Below are positions 18,631 through 28,407 of a DNA stretch of 64,000 nt, one piece after another. The first letter of the stretch is position 1. Every line of letters begins with the position of its first letter. The translations under genes and the position numbers were made by a program. A model generated the notes under the pieces. The model saw only the letters and a program-made list of their open reading frames with translations. It was not told the DNA's origin and did no database searches. Origin of the DNA: Aromatoleum bremense (lineage in GTDB: Bacteria; Pseudomonadota; Gammaproteobacteria; Burkholderiales; Rhodocyclaceae); contig NZ_CP059467.1 in the NCBI RefSeq assembly GCF_017894365.1, positions 3,286,001-3,350,000 of the forward strand, in the 5' to 3' direction.

Positions 18631-19701
18631 CTATCGTTCCTTGCCGGAGCGGAACCCGGCTTCATTCTGGCGTGCGGCTTCGCTGCTCACCCACGCGAGC
18701 AGCGGCCCCCGGGGGTTGTCGCGCTGGCTCTGCTCGCAGGCTTCGACGCACTGCGCGCACTGCGTGCAGGTGAACATCAGGCGCTTGATGTTGCGCGGGG
18801 TCAGCCGCAGCGGACAGACCGCGTCGCAGGCGGACTGCCGGTCGGGCAGGCAGCTGGCGCAGTCGACGGCGCGCTTTCTCTGGAAACCGACGACCATCGC
18901 GTCGCGGTTGCTCATCCAGGCCAGGCTCTGGAACAGGCCGACCGCGCAGGCGTAACGGCAGAAGAGGTGACGGGCAAAAAGGAATTCCATCGTCAGCACG
19001 ACGGTCGCCGCGGAGAGGAAGATCGTCTGGTTGCGCGTGAACTCGCCGCCGAAGAGGTTGCCGTAGACTTCGGCCGGAGGCAGCAGGTAACTCAGAAACA
19101 CCACCGACCACAGGAATGCGAAGAACACTGCGGCCGGCACGACGACTGCCCACCAGCGTGCATCAGGGCGCCACGGCGTGCCGTCGGCCTTCCACGGCGG
19201 CAGCGGCTCCCGGACCCACACGCTCGGTTTGCCCGATGCGCGCTGCATCAGCTTGTTGATCGTTTCGACGACCGAAAAATGCGGGCACAGCCAGCCGCAG
19301 TAAAGTCGCCCCCACTTCCACGAGACCCACAGGAAAGCGGCCCCGCCGACGAAGATCGGCACGAACAGCCGGAACATCACGTTCGAACCGGCTTCGAGGG
19401 CGCTGATGCGGCCGGCGACGAAGTCGTCGAGCCCCAGGCGCCATTCCATGCCGAGCAGCCAGGCATGGCCGGCGACGAGGTCGTAGCGGAACAGGTCGAG
19501 CACCGGCCCGAGGATGAACAGCGTGAAAAAGCCGATCTGGAACGCGATGCGCTTTTTCTGCGTGCGGTTGTGCCCGGCCGGTTTCGCCGCGGCGATCGGG
19601 ATGACCCGGCGCGACGGCTGGCGCGCGGCCACCGGCTTGTCGGGCTGCACCGGATCGGGCGACGTCTGCGGTGAAAGGGGTGAAAACTGCGGGGCGTTCA
19701 T
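18631..19701 (-). CDS. Membrane polyferredoxin of the CcoG/RdxA-NapH type
   Basis: A 356-residue inner-membrane iron-sulfur protein. After a proline-rich N-terminus come hydrophobic segments near residues 50-70, 105-125, 190-210 and 235-255. Cysteine motifs YCGWLCPHF and FCRYACAVG lie at membrane borders, followed by two [4Fe-4S]-type clusters: CASCLPDRQSACDAVCPLR and CTQCAQCVEACEQS. It resembles CcoG (copper reduction for cytochrome oxidase assembly) and NapH/NosR-like quinol-linked proteins. Located between norQ and norD in the nor operon, it may supply electrons for metal-centre assembly or NO reductase maturation; that role is inference. Confidence 0.82.
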   Translation of the reverse strand: MNAPQFSPLSPQTSPDPVQPDKPVAARQPSRRVIPIAAAKPAGHNRTQKKRIAFQIGFFTLFILGPVLDLFRYDLVAGHAWLLGMEWRLGLDDFVAGRISALEAGSNVMFRLFVPIFVGGAAFLWVSWKWGRLYCGWLCPHFSVVETINKLMQRASGKPSVWVREPLPPWKADGTPWRPDARWWAVVVPAAVFFAFLWSVVFLSYLLPPAEVYGNLFGGEFTRNQTIFLSAATVVLTMEFLFARHLFCRYACAVGLFQSLAWMSNRDAMVVGFQRKRAVDCASCLPDRQSACDAVCPLRLTPRNIKRLMFTCTQCAQCVEACEQSQRDNPRGPLLAWVSSEAARQNEAGFRSGKER

Positions 19702-19704
19702 GGT

Positions 19705-20112
19705 CTATTCGACGAGCTTCGGGCCGATGAGGGGAAAACGGTAGGGACGGGCGAGCATTGCGCGGTTCAGACCGATCACGCCGAACAGGATCAGCATGGC
19801 GTGGAAGCAGACGAAGTACAGCACCCCGACGACCCACGACCACGGGTTCGTGAAGCCGCCGAGCAGGAACACCGCGACGCTGACCCCAACCAGCATGCCG
19901 CCGCCCCACAGACTGGCGACGACGGTCTGCTTGAGGTGATTGCGCGCGAGCGCCGGAGCGCTGGACCGATGCCGCCACCACAGCACGACGAGGATGATGA
20001 ATGCGAGGCCGGGGGCGATCATCAGGTTCACGAGGAACAGCGCCTCGGCCGCCACCGCGAGCGGCGGCCCGGGCATGTCTTCCTTCAGCAGATCGTGTTC
20101 CGGCTCTGGCAT
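19705..20112 (-). CDS. DUF4870-like membrane protein of the nor operon
   Basis: A 135-residue protein with three or four hydrophobic segments (about 20-45, 63-85, 90-115). The stretch LKQTVVASLWGGGMLVGV and the end GLNRAMLARPYRFPLIG resemble the DUF4870/Tic20-like family. The ATG at 20110-20112 is chosen (AAGGAA upstream); a longer open frame overlaps norQ. It lies 41 bases after norQ and 3 bases before the polyferredoxin gene, so it is surely co-transcribed with nor genes. Function is unknown. Confidence 0.75.
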   Translation of the reverse strand: MPEPEHDLLKEDMPGPPLAVAAEALFLVNLMIAPGLAFIILVVLWWRHRSSAPALARNHLKQTVVASLWGGGMLVGVSVAVFLLGGFTNPWSWVVGVLYFVCFHAMLILFGVIGLNRAMLARPYRFPLIGPKLVE

Positions 20113-20153
20113 CGCGTCGATTCCTTGCGCTCGGACCGGCTGCCGGCCTGGTT

Positions 20154-20954
20154 TCAGCGGCCGAAGGTCGCCGCCACGACTTCCATCAATGCTTCGGCAA
20201 CTTCGGGGTCGTCGGTCAGGCTCTCGACGATCGCCGCGCGACACGCGGTGACCGGATCCATGCCGTCGCGCACCAGCAGCGCCGCATAGACGAGCAGCCG
20301 GGTGCTCGCCGCTTCCTCGAGGTCCTGGTCTTTCAGCGTGCGCAACGCGTGCGCGATCGACACCAGGCGACGCGCGAGATCGGGCGCGCAGCCGGCTTCG
20401 CCGAGCAGGATCGATTCCTCGCGGGCGCTGGCGGGGAAATCGAAGCGCAGGCTGACGAAGCGCTGGCGCGTCGACGGCTTCATGCCTTTCAGCAGGTTCT
20501 GGTAACCGGGGTTGTACGAGACGACAAGCATGAACGACGGCGGCGCGGACAGCAGCTCGCCGGTGCGGTCGATCGGCAGGATGCGGCGGTCGTCGGCAAG
20601 CGGGTGCAACACCACCGTGGTGTCCTTGCGCGCCTCGACGACTTCGTCAAGGTAGCAGATGCCGCCTTCGCGCACCGCGCGCGTCAGCGGACCGTCGCAC
20701 CACACGGTCTGGCCATCGCCGATCAGGTGGCGGCCGACGAGATCGGCGGCCGTCAGGTCGTCGTGGCAGGCGACCGTGTAGAGCGGCAGGCCGAGCTTTG
20801 CCGCCATGTGCGCGACGAAACGCGTCTTGCCGCAGCCGGTCGGCCCCTTGATCAGCAGCGGCAGGCGGTTTTTCCACGCGTGCTCGAACACGCTGATTTC
20901 ATCGCCGGCCGGTTCGTAGAACGGAATTTCCCTGAGGGACGTTTCCATCTTCAT
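20154..20954 (-). CDS. norQ: NorQ, MoxR/CbbQ-type AAA ATPase for NO reductase
   Basis: A 266-residue AAA+ ATPase. Walker A is GPTGCGKT at residues 37-44, Walker B is GGICYLDEV, and sensor motifs include SYNPGYQNLLKGMKPSTRQRFVSL, the hallmark of the CbbQ/NorQ/NirQ group. With NorD it activates the NorBC complex, probably by driving Fe insertion. The start ATG at 20952-20954 overlaps the TGA of the preceding norF-like gene as ATGA, so translation is coupled; a second ATG two codons in is possible. Confidence 0.95.
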   Translation of the reverse strand: MKMETSLREIPFYEPAGDEISVFEHAWKNRLPLLIKGPTGCGKTRFVAHMAAKLGLPLYTVACHDDLTAADLVGRHLIGDGQTVWCDGPLTRAVREGGICYLDEVVEARKDTTVVLHPLADDRRILPIDRTGELLSAPPSFMLVVSYNPGYQNLLKGMKPSTRQRFVSLRFDFPASAREESILLGEAGCAPDLARRLVSIAHALRTLKDQDLEEAASTRLLVYAALLVRDGMDPVTACRAAIVESLTDDPEVAEALMEVVAATFGR

Positions 20955-21256
20955 GCGGCAAGTCCTTTCCAGTAGGCCAGGCCGATCATCGAGCAGACCA
21001 GGAGCATCCAGCCGAGCGCGATCAGCGGCCACATCAGCGGCGCACGGCGCAACGCCATGTAGTCGAGAATGATCAGGGTGCCCTTGGCGAACGCGATCGT
21101 CATCAGGAGGGCGGTGATCGCAGGACCGGCATCGGCGCGTTCGCCGACCGTCCACGTCAGCATCGTGGCGAAGATCAGCGCTGCCCAGATGATCGCGGCG
21201 CGATTCGGCGTGCCGTGGGACGAGGCGTGCCGGGGGGAGGAAAGCGAGGATTGCAT
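20951..21256 (-). CDS. norF: NorF-like small membrane protein (cytochrome oxidase subunit IV-like)
   Basis: A 101-residue protein with three hydrophobic helices (about 20-38, 46-66, 73-95). This layout and the position between norE and norQ match NorF, a small subunit-IV-like protein needed for full NO reductase activity in Paracoccus. Its stop overlaps the norQ start. Sequence identity to known NorF was not tested; the call rests on topology and neighbours. Confidence 0.78.
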   Translation of the reverse strand: MQSSLSSPRHASSHGTPNRAAIIWAALIFATMLTWTVGERADAGPAITALLMTIAFAKGTLIILDYMALRRAPLMWPLIALGWMLLVCSMIGLAYWKGLAA

Positions 21257-21269
21257 TGTCTTGGACCTC

Positions 21270-21890
21270 TCAGCGCATCACGTAGATCAGCGGGAACAGG
21301 ATCAGCCATACCAGATCGACCATGTGCCAGTACGCCGCGCCGGTCTCGATCCCGTTCATGTTGTCGGGACCGTAGCGCCCGGTTCGAGCGCCGTTCCACA
21401 TCGCCGCGATGATCACCATGCCGAGGATCACGTGCATGAAGTGGAAGAACGTCAGCGACAGGTAGAACATGTAGAACGTGCTCGACGACAGGCTGATGCC
21501 GGCACCGATCTTCTCCGCGTACTCGAAGATCTTCACGACGACGAAACCGGCGCCGCACGCGAACGCTGCGGCCAGCCACGGCGCGGCGCGGCGACTGAAG
21601 CCGGCTTCGGCGACCTGCACGGCGCGCACGACGAAGAAGCTCGAGGTCAGCAACAGCACGGTGTTGATCGCACCGGAGGTGCGGTCGAGCGTGAGCTGTT
21701 CGGCGTTGAAGAGTTCGACGTGATTGGCGCGCGTGAAGGCGTATACGACGAAGAACACGCCGAACGCCAGCAACTCGGCGAGGATGAAGAACCATATCGC
21801 GAGGTCGCCGGGAAGGCGTCGCGCCGTGGTCTCCGACGCGGAGTTGGAGGCGGGGAGGGGTGTCATCAGGGTTTGGCTGCTCGTATTCAT
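21270..21890 (-). CDS. norE: NorE, cytochrome oxidase subunit III-like protein
   Basis: A 206-residue protein of the COX3 family with about five membrane helices. Motifs include GDLAIWFFILAELLAFGVFF, EYAEKI, and the end HMVDLVWLILFPLIYV, typical of NorE. It accompanies NorBC and is thought to help assembly or stability. The first ATG (21890) has only a weak ribosome site, and an in-frame ATG eight codons later is an alternative. A Dnr-like box lies 35-48 bases upstream, so this gene opens the accessory operon norEFQ-x-y-D-dnr. Confidence 0.9.
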   Translation of the reverse strand: MNTSSQTLMTPLPASNSASETTARRLPGDLAIWFFILAELLAFGVFFVVYAFTRANHVELFNAEQLTLDRTSGAINTVLLLTSSFFVVRAVQVAEAGFSRRAAPWLAAAFACGAGFVVVKIFEYAEKIGAGISLSSSTFYMFYLSLTFFHFMHVILGMVIIAAMWNGARTGRYGPDNMNGIETGAAYWHMVDLVWLILFPLIYVMR

Positions 21891-21924
21891 GGGTCCAGTC
21901 TAGGGAGCGTACCCCTTCCGGACC

Positions 21925-21938
21925 TTGATTCTGGTTAA
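21925..21938 (-). promoter_or_regulatory. Dnr/Fnr-like box upstream of norE
   Basis: On the minus strand the site reads TTAACCAGAATCAA: one perfect half (ATCAA) and one degenerate half (TTAAC against TTGAT). It lies between the norB terminator and norE, where a separate promoter is needed. Confidence 0.55.
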
Positions 21939-21980
21939 TTCATTCCGCGGAGATGTAACGAGAACGATTTGCGTGAGCAG

Positions 21981-22009
21981 AAAGAAAAAAGGGCGGCTCG
22001 CGCCGCCCC
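21981..22009 (-). terminator. Rho-independent terminator after norB
   Basis: On the minus strand GGGCGGC and GCCGCCC form a 7-bp GC stem around a GCGA loop, followed at once by TTTTTTC. It separates norCB from the accessory operon. Confidence 0.88.
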
Positions 22010-22055
22010 GTGGTTCTGTCCTTCAACGCCGTCGAAGGACCGCTTTCGAGACTGC

Positions 22056-23444
<1,389 letters not shown>

Positions 23445-23475
23445 TTATCCCCTTGATGTTTTCGATTCGCTGCGT

Positions 23476-23901
23476 TCAGCCCTCGATGTTGGGAGGCCAT
23501 TTCTGGGTGTTGATCTCGGAGGAGTACTTCAGGAAGGCCACCAGGTCGTCCAGTTCCTGATCGGTGAGATGGAACTGCGGCATCTGCCGGCGTCCCGGTG
23601 CCCCGGTCGGCTGTGACTGGATCCACGCCTTGATGAACTCCGGCCCGCGCCGCGGATAGACGTTCCCGAGTTCCGGCGCGAAGTACGCACCTTCACCCAG
23701 CAGGGTGTGGCAACCGATGCAGTTGCGCGTTTCCCATACGTGTTTGCCCGCCATCACCTGGGGTGTCAGGTTGGCGCTGTTGTCCGACTTGTGGAGGTTG
23801 GTCGTCGTGTCAACGGTCAACGCCACCAGAAGCAGGAAGAAGAACACTGTCCCGCCATAGAAGATGTTGCGAGCCATCGCCTTTGTGAAGGTGCCGCTCA
23901 T
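23476..23901 (-). CDS. norC: Nitric oxide reductase cytochrome c subunit
   Basis: A 141-residue protein with one uncleaved N-terminal membrane anchor (residues about 13-30) and a periplasmic monohaem c domain: CIGCH at 61-65 and a methionine ligand probably in RRQMPQF. It passes electrons from cytochrome c or azurin to NorB. First gene of norCB, with a Dnr box about 100 bases upstream. The length is normal for the family. Confidence 0.97.
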   Translation of the reverse strand: MSGTFTKAMARNIFYGGTVFFFLLLVALTVDTTTNLHKSDNSANLTPQVMAGKHVWETRNCIGCHTLLGEGAYFAPELGNVYPRRGPEFIKAWIQSQPTGAPGRRQMPQFHLTDQELDDLVAFLKYSSEINTQKWPPNIEG

Positions 23902-23993
23902 GGTTTTCCCCTCATTGTTTTGTCATGCGTCCGAGTGATTGATGGATAACCCGAAGGTTAGACGCATTCTGAGCAGCAGGGGAAGGGGTCTCC

Positions 23994-24007
23994 ATGATTT
24001 GAATCAA
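23994..24007 (-). promoter_or_regulatory. Dnr/Fnr box upstream of norCB
   Basis: On the minus strand TTGATTCAAATCAT matches the consensus TTGATnnnnATCAA at nine of ten positions. It is centred about 100 bases before the norC start, in an AT-rich intergenic region. Activation from -41.5 would place the transcription start near 23959, with a leader of about 58 bases. Confidence 0.82.
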
Positions 24008-24185
24008 GTTATGAAAAACGGATTTGTTCTAGCAGTGCTGAGTATTTTCTTTTATATTCAATATATTATGTTAAAAACAACGAAATGGCTTGAGGTTTTT
24101 CGTCATTGTCAATAGCTTGCGCGCCGGGATTTCCTGAAAGTTCCCCTTCCATCAATTTCAGCCCCTGGCATGCGGGGCGACGGCG

Positions 24186-24216
24186 AAAAAAACCCGACCG
24201 GTTTCCCGATCGGGTT
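24186..24216 (-). terminator. Rho-independent terminator after the fumarase gene
   Basis: On the minus strand AACCCGA and TCGGGTT form a stem followed by a run of T. It lies about 25 bases after the stop codon. Confidence 0.85.
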
Positions 24217-24240
24217 CGGCGCGACGAAAGGAGGCAGTGA

Positions 24241-25773
24241 TCAGGCGGTGGCGACCGGGATTTTTCCGATCTTCGCCTGCCACGTTTTCGGGCCGGTTTC
24301 ATGGACGCTGGTGCCGTTCGAATCGACCGCGACGGTGACAGGCATGTCCTGCACGTCGAACTCGTAGATCGCTTCCATGCCCAGATCGGCGAAGCCCGCT
24401 ACCCGCGCGGTCTTGATCGCTTTTGCAACGAGGTAGGCCGCGCCGCCGACCGCCATCAGGTACGCCGACTTGTTGTCACGGATCGCGTCGATCGCTGCGG
24501 GACCGCGCTCGGCCTTGCCGACCATCGAGATCAGGCCGGTCTGCTCGAGCATCATGCGGGTGAACTTGTCCATGCGCGTCGCAGTGGTCGGGCCGGCCGG
24601 GCCGACGACTTCGTCGCGCACCGGGTCGACCGGGCCGACGTAGTAGATCACGCGGTTGGTGAAGTCGACCGGCAGCTTCTCGCCCTTTGCGAGCATGTCG
24701 GCGATGCGCTTGTGCGCGGCGTCGCGGCCGGTCAGCATCTTGCCGTTCAGGAGCAGCACCTGGCCGGGCTGCCACGAGGCGACTTCCTCCTTCGTCAGCG
24801 TGTCGAGATTCACCCGCGTCGCGACCTTGGTGTCGGCCTGCCAGGTGACGTCCGGCCAGTCCTCGAGCTTCGGTGCCTCGAGCTTCGCCGGGCCGGAGCC
24901 GTCGAGTTCGAAATGCACGTGGCGGGTCGCCGCGCAGTTCGGGATCATCGCGACCGGCAGGCTTGCAGCGTGCGTCGGGTAGTCGAGGATCTTGACGTCG
25001 AGCACCGTGGTCAGGCCGCCGAGACCCTGCGCGCCGATGCCGAGCGCATTGACCTTGTCCATCAGCTCGAGGCGCAGTTCCTCGACGCGCGAAAGCTGAG
25101 CGCCGGCAGCGGCCTTCGCGCGCAGTTCGTGGATGTCGACCGGCGCCATCAGCGATTCCTTCGCCAGCAGCATCGCCTTCTCCGGCGTGCCGCCGATGCC
25201 GATGCCGAGGATGCCCGGCGGACACCAGCCGGCGCCCATCGTCGGCACGGTCTTCAGCACCCAGTCGACGATCGAGTCGGACGGGTTGAGCGCGTAGAAC
25301 TTGGTCTTGTTCTCGGAGCCGCCGCCCTTGGCCGCACAGGTGACTTCGACGTGGTCGCCCGGCACGATCTCGTAATGCACGACCGCCGGCGTGTTGTCCT
25401 TGCTGTTCTGCCGTGCGCCGGCCGGGTCGAGCAGCACCGAGGCGCGCAGCTTGTTGTCCGGATTGGTGTACGCGCGGCGCACGCCCTCGTTGATCATTTC
25501 CTGGACGCTCATCGTCGCGTCCCACTGCACGTTCATGCCGACCTTGAGGAAGACGACGGCGATGCCGGTGTCCTGGCAGATCGGGCGGTGGCCTTCGGCG
25601 CACAGGCGCGAGTTCGTCAGGATCTGCGCGATGGCGTCCTTCGCCGCCGGGCTTTCCTCGTGCTTCCAGGCCTCGCCGAGCGCCTCGATGAAGTCGAGGG
25701 GGTGATAATAGCTGATGAACTGAAAGGCATCCGCGACGGACTGAATGAGGTCTTCTTCGCGAATCACGGTCAT
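24241..25773 (-). CDS. Class I (iron-sulfur) fumarate hydratase
   Basis: A 510-residue [4Fe-4S] fumarase, reversible hydration of fumarate to malate in the TCA cycle. The N-terminal domain shows CQDTGIAVVFLKVG, GGGSENKTKF and GIGIGGTPEKAMLLAKESL; the C-terminal beta domain shows GRDAAHKRI and GPAGPTTATRMDKF. Cluster cysteines are present in HRPICQDTG, GWCPPGILG and IPNCAATRH. Length matches the single-chain FumA/FumB form. It is monocistronic, with its own terminator and the GGAG ribosome site before the ATG. It diverges from acs. Confidence 0.95.
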   Translation of the reverse strand: MTVIREEDLIQSVADAFQFISYYHPLDFIEALGEAWKHEESPAAKDAIAQILTNSRLCAEGHRPICQDTGIAVVFLKVGMNVQWDATMSVQEMINEGVRRAYTNPDNKLRASVLLDPAGARQNSKDNTPAVVHYEIVPGDHVEVTCAAKGGGSENKTKFYALNPSDSIVDWVLKTVPTMGAGWCPPGILGIGIGGTPEKAMLLAKESLMAPVDIHELRAKAAAGAQLSRVEELRLELMDKVNALGIGAQGLGGLTTVLDVKILDYPTHAASLPVAMIPNCAATRHVHFELDGSGPAKLEAPKLEDWPDVTWQADTKVATRVNLDTLTKEEVASWQPGQVLLLNGKMLTGRDAAHKRIADMLAKGEKLPVDFTNRVIYYVGPVDPVRDEVVGPAGPTTATRMDKFTRMMLEQTGLISMVGKAERGPAAIDAIRDNKSAYLMAVGGAAYLVAKAIKTARVAGFADLGMEAIYEFDVQDMPVTVAVDSNGTSVHETGPKTWQAKIGKIPVATA

Positions 25774-26020
25774 GATGCGTCTCCAAGGTGGCGGGCAAGG
25801 GGCCGCAATTCTATCAGTCTGACGCCGGATGCGTGTTGCAGTGCAGGAAGAGACCCGATTTACGGCACCCGCAAGGCGTGTAAGTCCTGTGTAAGATAGT
25901 TGCTCTTAAATGCGCACCAGATCGCGGAGCCTTTCGCGAACGACAATACAGGCTGGAACCCACCGGCCGCCCCGCAACAGGGCAGCTTCAACCATTCAGA
26001 ACAGTTGAGGAGAGGTGAAT

Positions 26021-28000
26021 ATGTCGAACGAACAGCAGACCCAGACGCGCATCTATAAGCCTTCGGAAGAGATGGTCAAGAACGCCGCGGTTTCCGGCAT
26101 GGAAGCCTATCTTGCGTTGTGCAAGGAAGCGGAAGACGACTACGAAGGATTCTGGGCGCGCAACGCCCGCGAACTGATCGAGTGGAAGAAGCCTTTCACC
26201 GAGGTCCTCGACGAGAGCAATGCCCCGTTCTTCAAGTGGTTCGCCGACGGCCAGCTCAACGTCTCCTACAACTGCCTCGACCGCAACGTCGATAACGGTC
26301 TCGGCGACAAGGTCGCGCTGATCTTCGAAGCCGACAACGGCGAAGTCACCCGCGTCACCTACAAGGATCTGCTGTCCCGCGTCAGCAGATTCGCGAACGC
26401 GCTGCGCGGCATGGGTGTAAAGAAGGGCGACCGCGTCGTCATCTACCTGCCGATGTCGATCGAAGGCGTCGTCGCGATGCAGGCCTGCGCCCGCATCGGC
26501 GCGACCCACTCGATCGTGTTCGGCGGCTTCTCGGCCCAGGCGCTGCGCGACCGCATCAACGACGCCGGCGCCGTCGCGCTGATCACCTCCGACGGCCAGC
26601 ATCGCGGCGGCAAGGCGCTGCCGCTGAAGCCGATCGCCGACGAGGCGCTATCGCTCGGCGGCTGCGACAGCGTCAAGAACGTCATCGTCGTCAAGCGCAC
26701 CGGCGCTGCGACCGCGATGGTGCAGGGCCGCGACCAGTGGTTCCACGACGTCTGCGCGAACCAGCCGGATACCTGCGAACCGGAATGGGTCGATGCGGAG
26801 CATCCGCTGTTCCTGCTCTACACGTCGGGCTCGACCGGCAAGCCGAAAGGCGTCCAGCACTCGACCGGCGGCTACCTGCTGCACGCGATCATGTCGATGA
26901 AATACACCTTCGACATCAAGCCGGACGACGTCTTCTGGTGCACCGCCGACATCGGCTGGGTCACTGGCCACACCTTCATCACCTACGGCCCGCTCGCCTG
27001 CGGCACGACTGAGATCGTGTTCGAAGGGGTGCCGACCTACCCGGACGCCGGGCGTTTCTGGAAGATGATCCAGGACCACAAGGTCACGGTCTTCTACACT
27101 GCGCCGACCGCGATTCGTTCACTGATCAAGGCTGCGGACAACAATCCCGCGGTGCACCCGAAGAAATACGACCTGTCGAGTCTGCGCATCCTCGGCTCGG
27201 TCGGCGAGCCGATCAACCCGGCGGCGTGGGAGTGGTACTACGACAACGTCGGCGGCGGTCGCTGCCCGATTGTCGATACCTTCTGGCAGACCGAGACCGG
27301 CGCGCACATGATCACGCCGATGCCGGGTGCGACGCCGCTGGTGCCTGGTTCGTGCACGCTGCCGTTCCCGGGCATCCAGTGCGCAGTCGTCGACGAGACC
27401 GGCACCGAAGTGCCGAACGGGCAGGGCGGCATCCTCGTCGTCAAGCGTCCGTGGCCGTCGATGATCCGCACGATCTGGGGTGACCCGGAGCGCTTCAAGA
27501 AGTCATACTACCCGGACGACTTCAAGGGCAAGCTGTATCTGGCCGGCGACGGCGCGATCCGCGACAAGGACACCGGCTACTTCACGATCACCGGCCGCAT
27601 CGACGACGTGCTGAACGTCTCCGGCCACCGCATGGGCACGATGGAAATCGAGTCGGCGCTGGTCGCGCACGAGAAAGTCGCCGAAGCCGCGGTCGTCGGC
27701 CGTCCGGACGACGTAACCGGCGAGGCGGTCGTCGCGTTCGTCGTGCTGAAGGGTGCGCGCCCGAGCGGCGAAGACGCGAAGGCGATCATCAAGGAACTGC
27801 AGAACTGGGTCGGCCACGAGATCGGGCCGATCGCGAAGCCGAAGGACATCCGCTTCGGCGAGAACCTGCCGAAGACCCGTTCGGGCAAGATCATGCGCCG
27901 GCTGCTGCGTCAGCTGGCGAAGGGGGAGGAGATCACCCAGGACACGTCGACCCTCGAGAATCCGGCGATCCTGGATCAGCTTGGCCAGCCGCTGAGCTGA
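26021..28000 (+). CDS. acs: Acetyl-CoA synthetase
   Basis: A 659-residue AMP-forming ligase turning acetate, ATP and CoA into acetyl-CoA, via acetyl-AMP. Motifs are [20 protein letters not shown] (phosphate loop), [12 protein letters not shown], the hinge region [21 protein letters not shown] and the acetylation-regulated lysine K623 in [11 protein letters not shown]. The start ATG at 26021 follows GAGGAGAGG; a GTG two codons upstream is less likely. It heads the acetate block: sensing and uptake genes follow downstream after a strong terminator. Confidence 0.97.
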   Translation: MSNEQQTQTRIYKPSEEMVKNAAVSGMEAYLALCKEAEDDYEGFWARNARELIEWKKPFTEVLDESNAPFFKWFADGQLNVSYNCLDRNVDNGLGDKVALIFEADNGEVTRVTYKDLLSRVSRFANALRGMGVKKGDRVVIYLPMSIEGVVAMQACARIGATHSIVFGGFSAQALRDRINDAGAVALITSDGQHRGGKALPLKPIADEALSLGGCDSVKNVIVVKRTGAATAMVQGRDQWFHDVCANQPDTCEPEWVDAEHPLFLLYTSGSTGKPKGVQHSTGGYLLHAIMSMKYTFDIKPDDVFWCTADIGWVTGHTFITYGPLACGTTEIVFEGVPTYPDAGRFWKMIQDHKVTVFYTAPTAIRSLIKAADNNPAVHPKKYDLSSLRILGSVGEPINPAAWEWYYDNVGGGRCPIVDTFWQTETGAHMITPMPGATPLVPGSCTLPFPGIQCAVVDETGTEVPNGQGGILVVKRPWPSMIRTIWGDPERFKKSYYPDDFKGKLYLAGDGAIRDKDTGYFTITGRIDDVLNVSGHRMGTMEIESALVAHEKVAEAAVVGRPDDVTGEAVVAFVVLKGARPSGEDAKAIIKELQNWVGHEIGPIAKPKDIRFGENLPKTRSGKIMRRLLRQLAKGEEITQDTSTLENPAILDQLGQPLS

Positions 28001-28090
28001 ACCCCTTGCCGGGCACGGGCCCGCAGAGGCCCGGCCCCGGCCAGAATAATGAGGCAGCCGCTCTGGCTGACATATGTGGGAGGAGGAGAA

Positions 28091-28117
28091 GGCGCGCGAA
28101 AGCGCGCCTTTTTTTTC
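28091..28117 (+). terminator. Rho-independent terminator after acs
   Basis: GGCGCGC-GAAA-GCGCGCC is a perfect 7-bp stem with a GAAA tetraloop followed by eight T. Confidence 0.93.
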
Positions 28118-28198
28118 AGCGTGCCGGTGCTGGCGGCGAAGGGCGAATTCCGCGTGCCGCTATAATCCGGTGGCCGTCGTCATCATGAGGAGTCCATG

Positions 28199-28396
28199 AT
28201 GCGCAAGGGTCTTGCCGGACAGCGGCTGGTGGCGGTTTTCCTGACCGGCGTGCTGCTGTTCAATTATCCGGTGCTTTCACTGTTCGATCGGCCCGAGCCT
28301 TTTCTCGGCCTGCCGATGCTGTGGATTTTCCTGTTCGGGATCTGGGCGCTGCTGCTGATCGCAGTCGCGTGGATCGCCGAGCGTGGCGCACGCTGA
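28199..28396 (+). CDS. Small two-helix membrane protein (CbrX-like position)
   Basis: A 65-residue protein with two hydrophobic helices (about 9-25 and 38-58) linked by the loop FDRPEPFLGLPM. It ends 11 bases before the symporter-kinase gene. Two adjacent ATG codons are available; the second (28199) has the better spacing from GAGGAG. Small genes in the same place precede the symporter-kinase genes of pseudomonads (cbrX before cbrA), and small subunits accompany some sodium:solute symporters. A partner role for the next gene is inference. Confidence 0.75.
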   Translation: MRKGLAGQRLVAVFLTGVLLFNYPVLSLFDRPEPFLGLPMLWIFLFGIWALLLIAVAWIAERGAR

Positions 28397-28407
28397 GGAG
28401 CGACCGC

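Noticed and set aside
16776..18773. A 665-codon plus-strand frame opposite norD.
   Set aside because: Its composition (very high Arg, Val, Gly) is typical of antisense frames in GC-rich genes, and norD on the other strand has clear domains.
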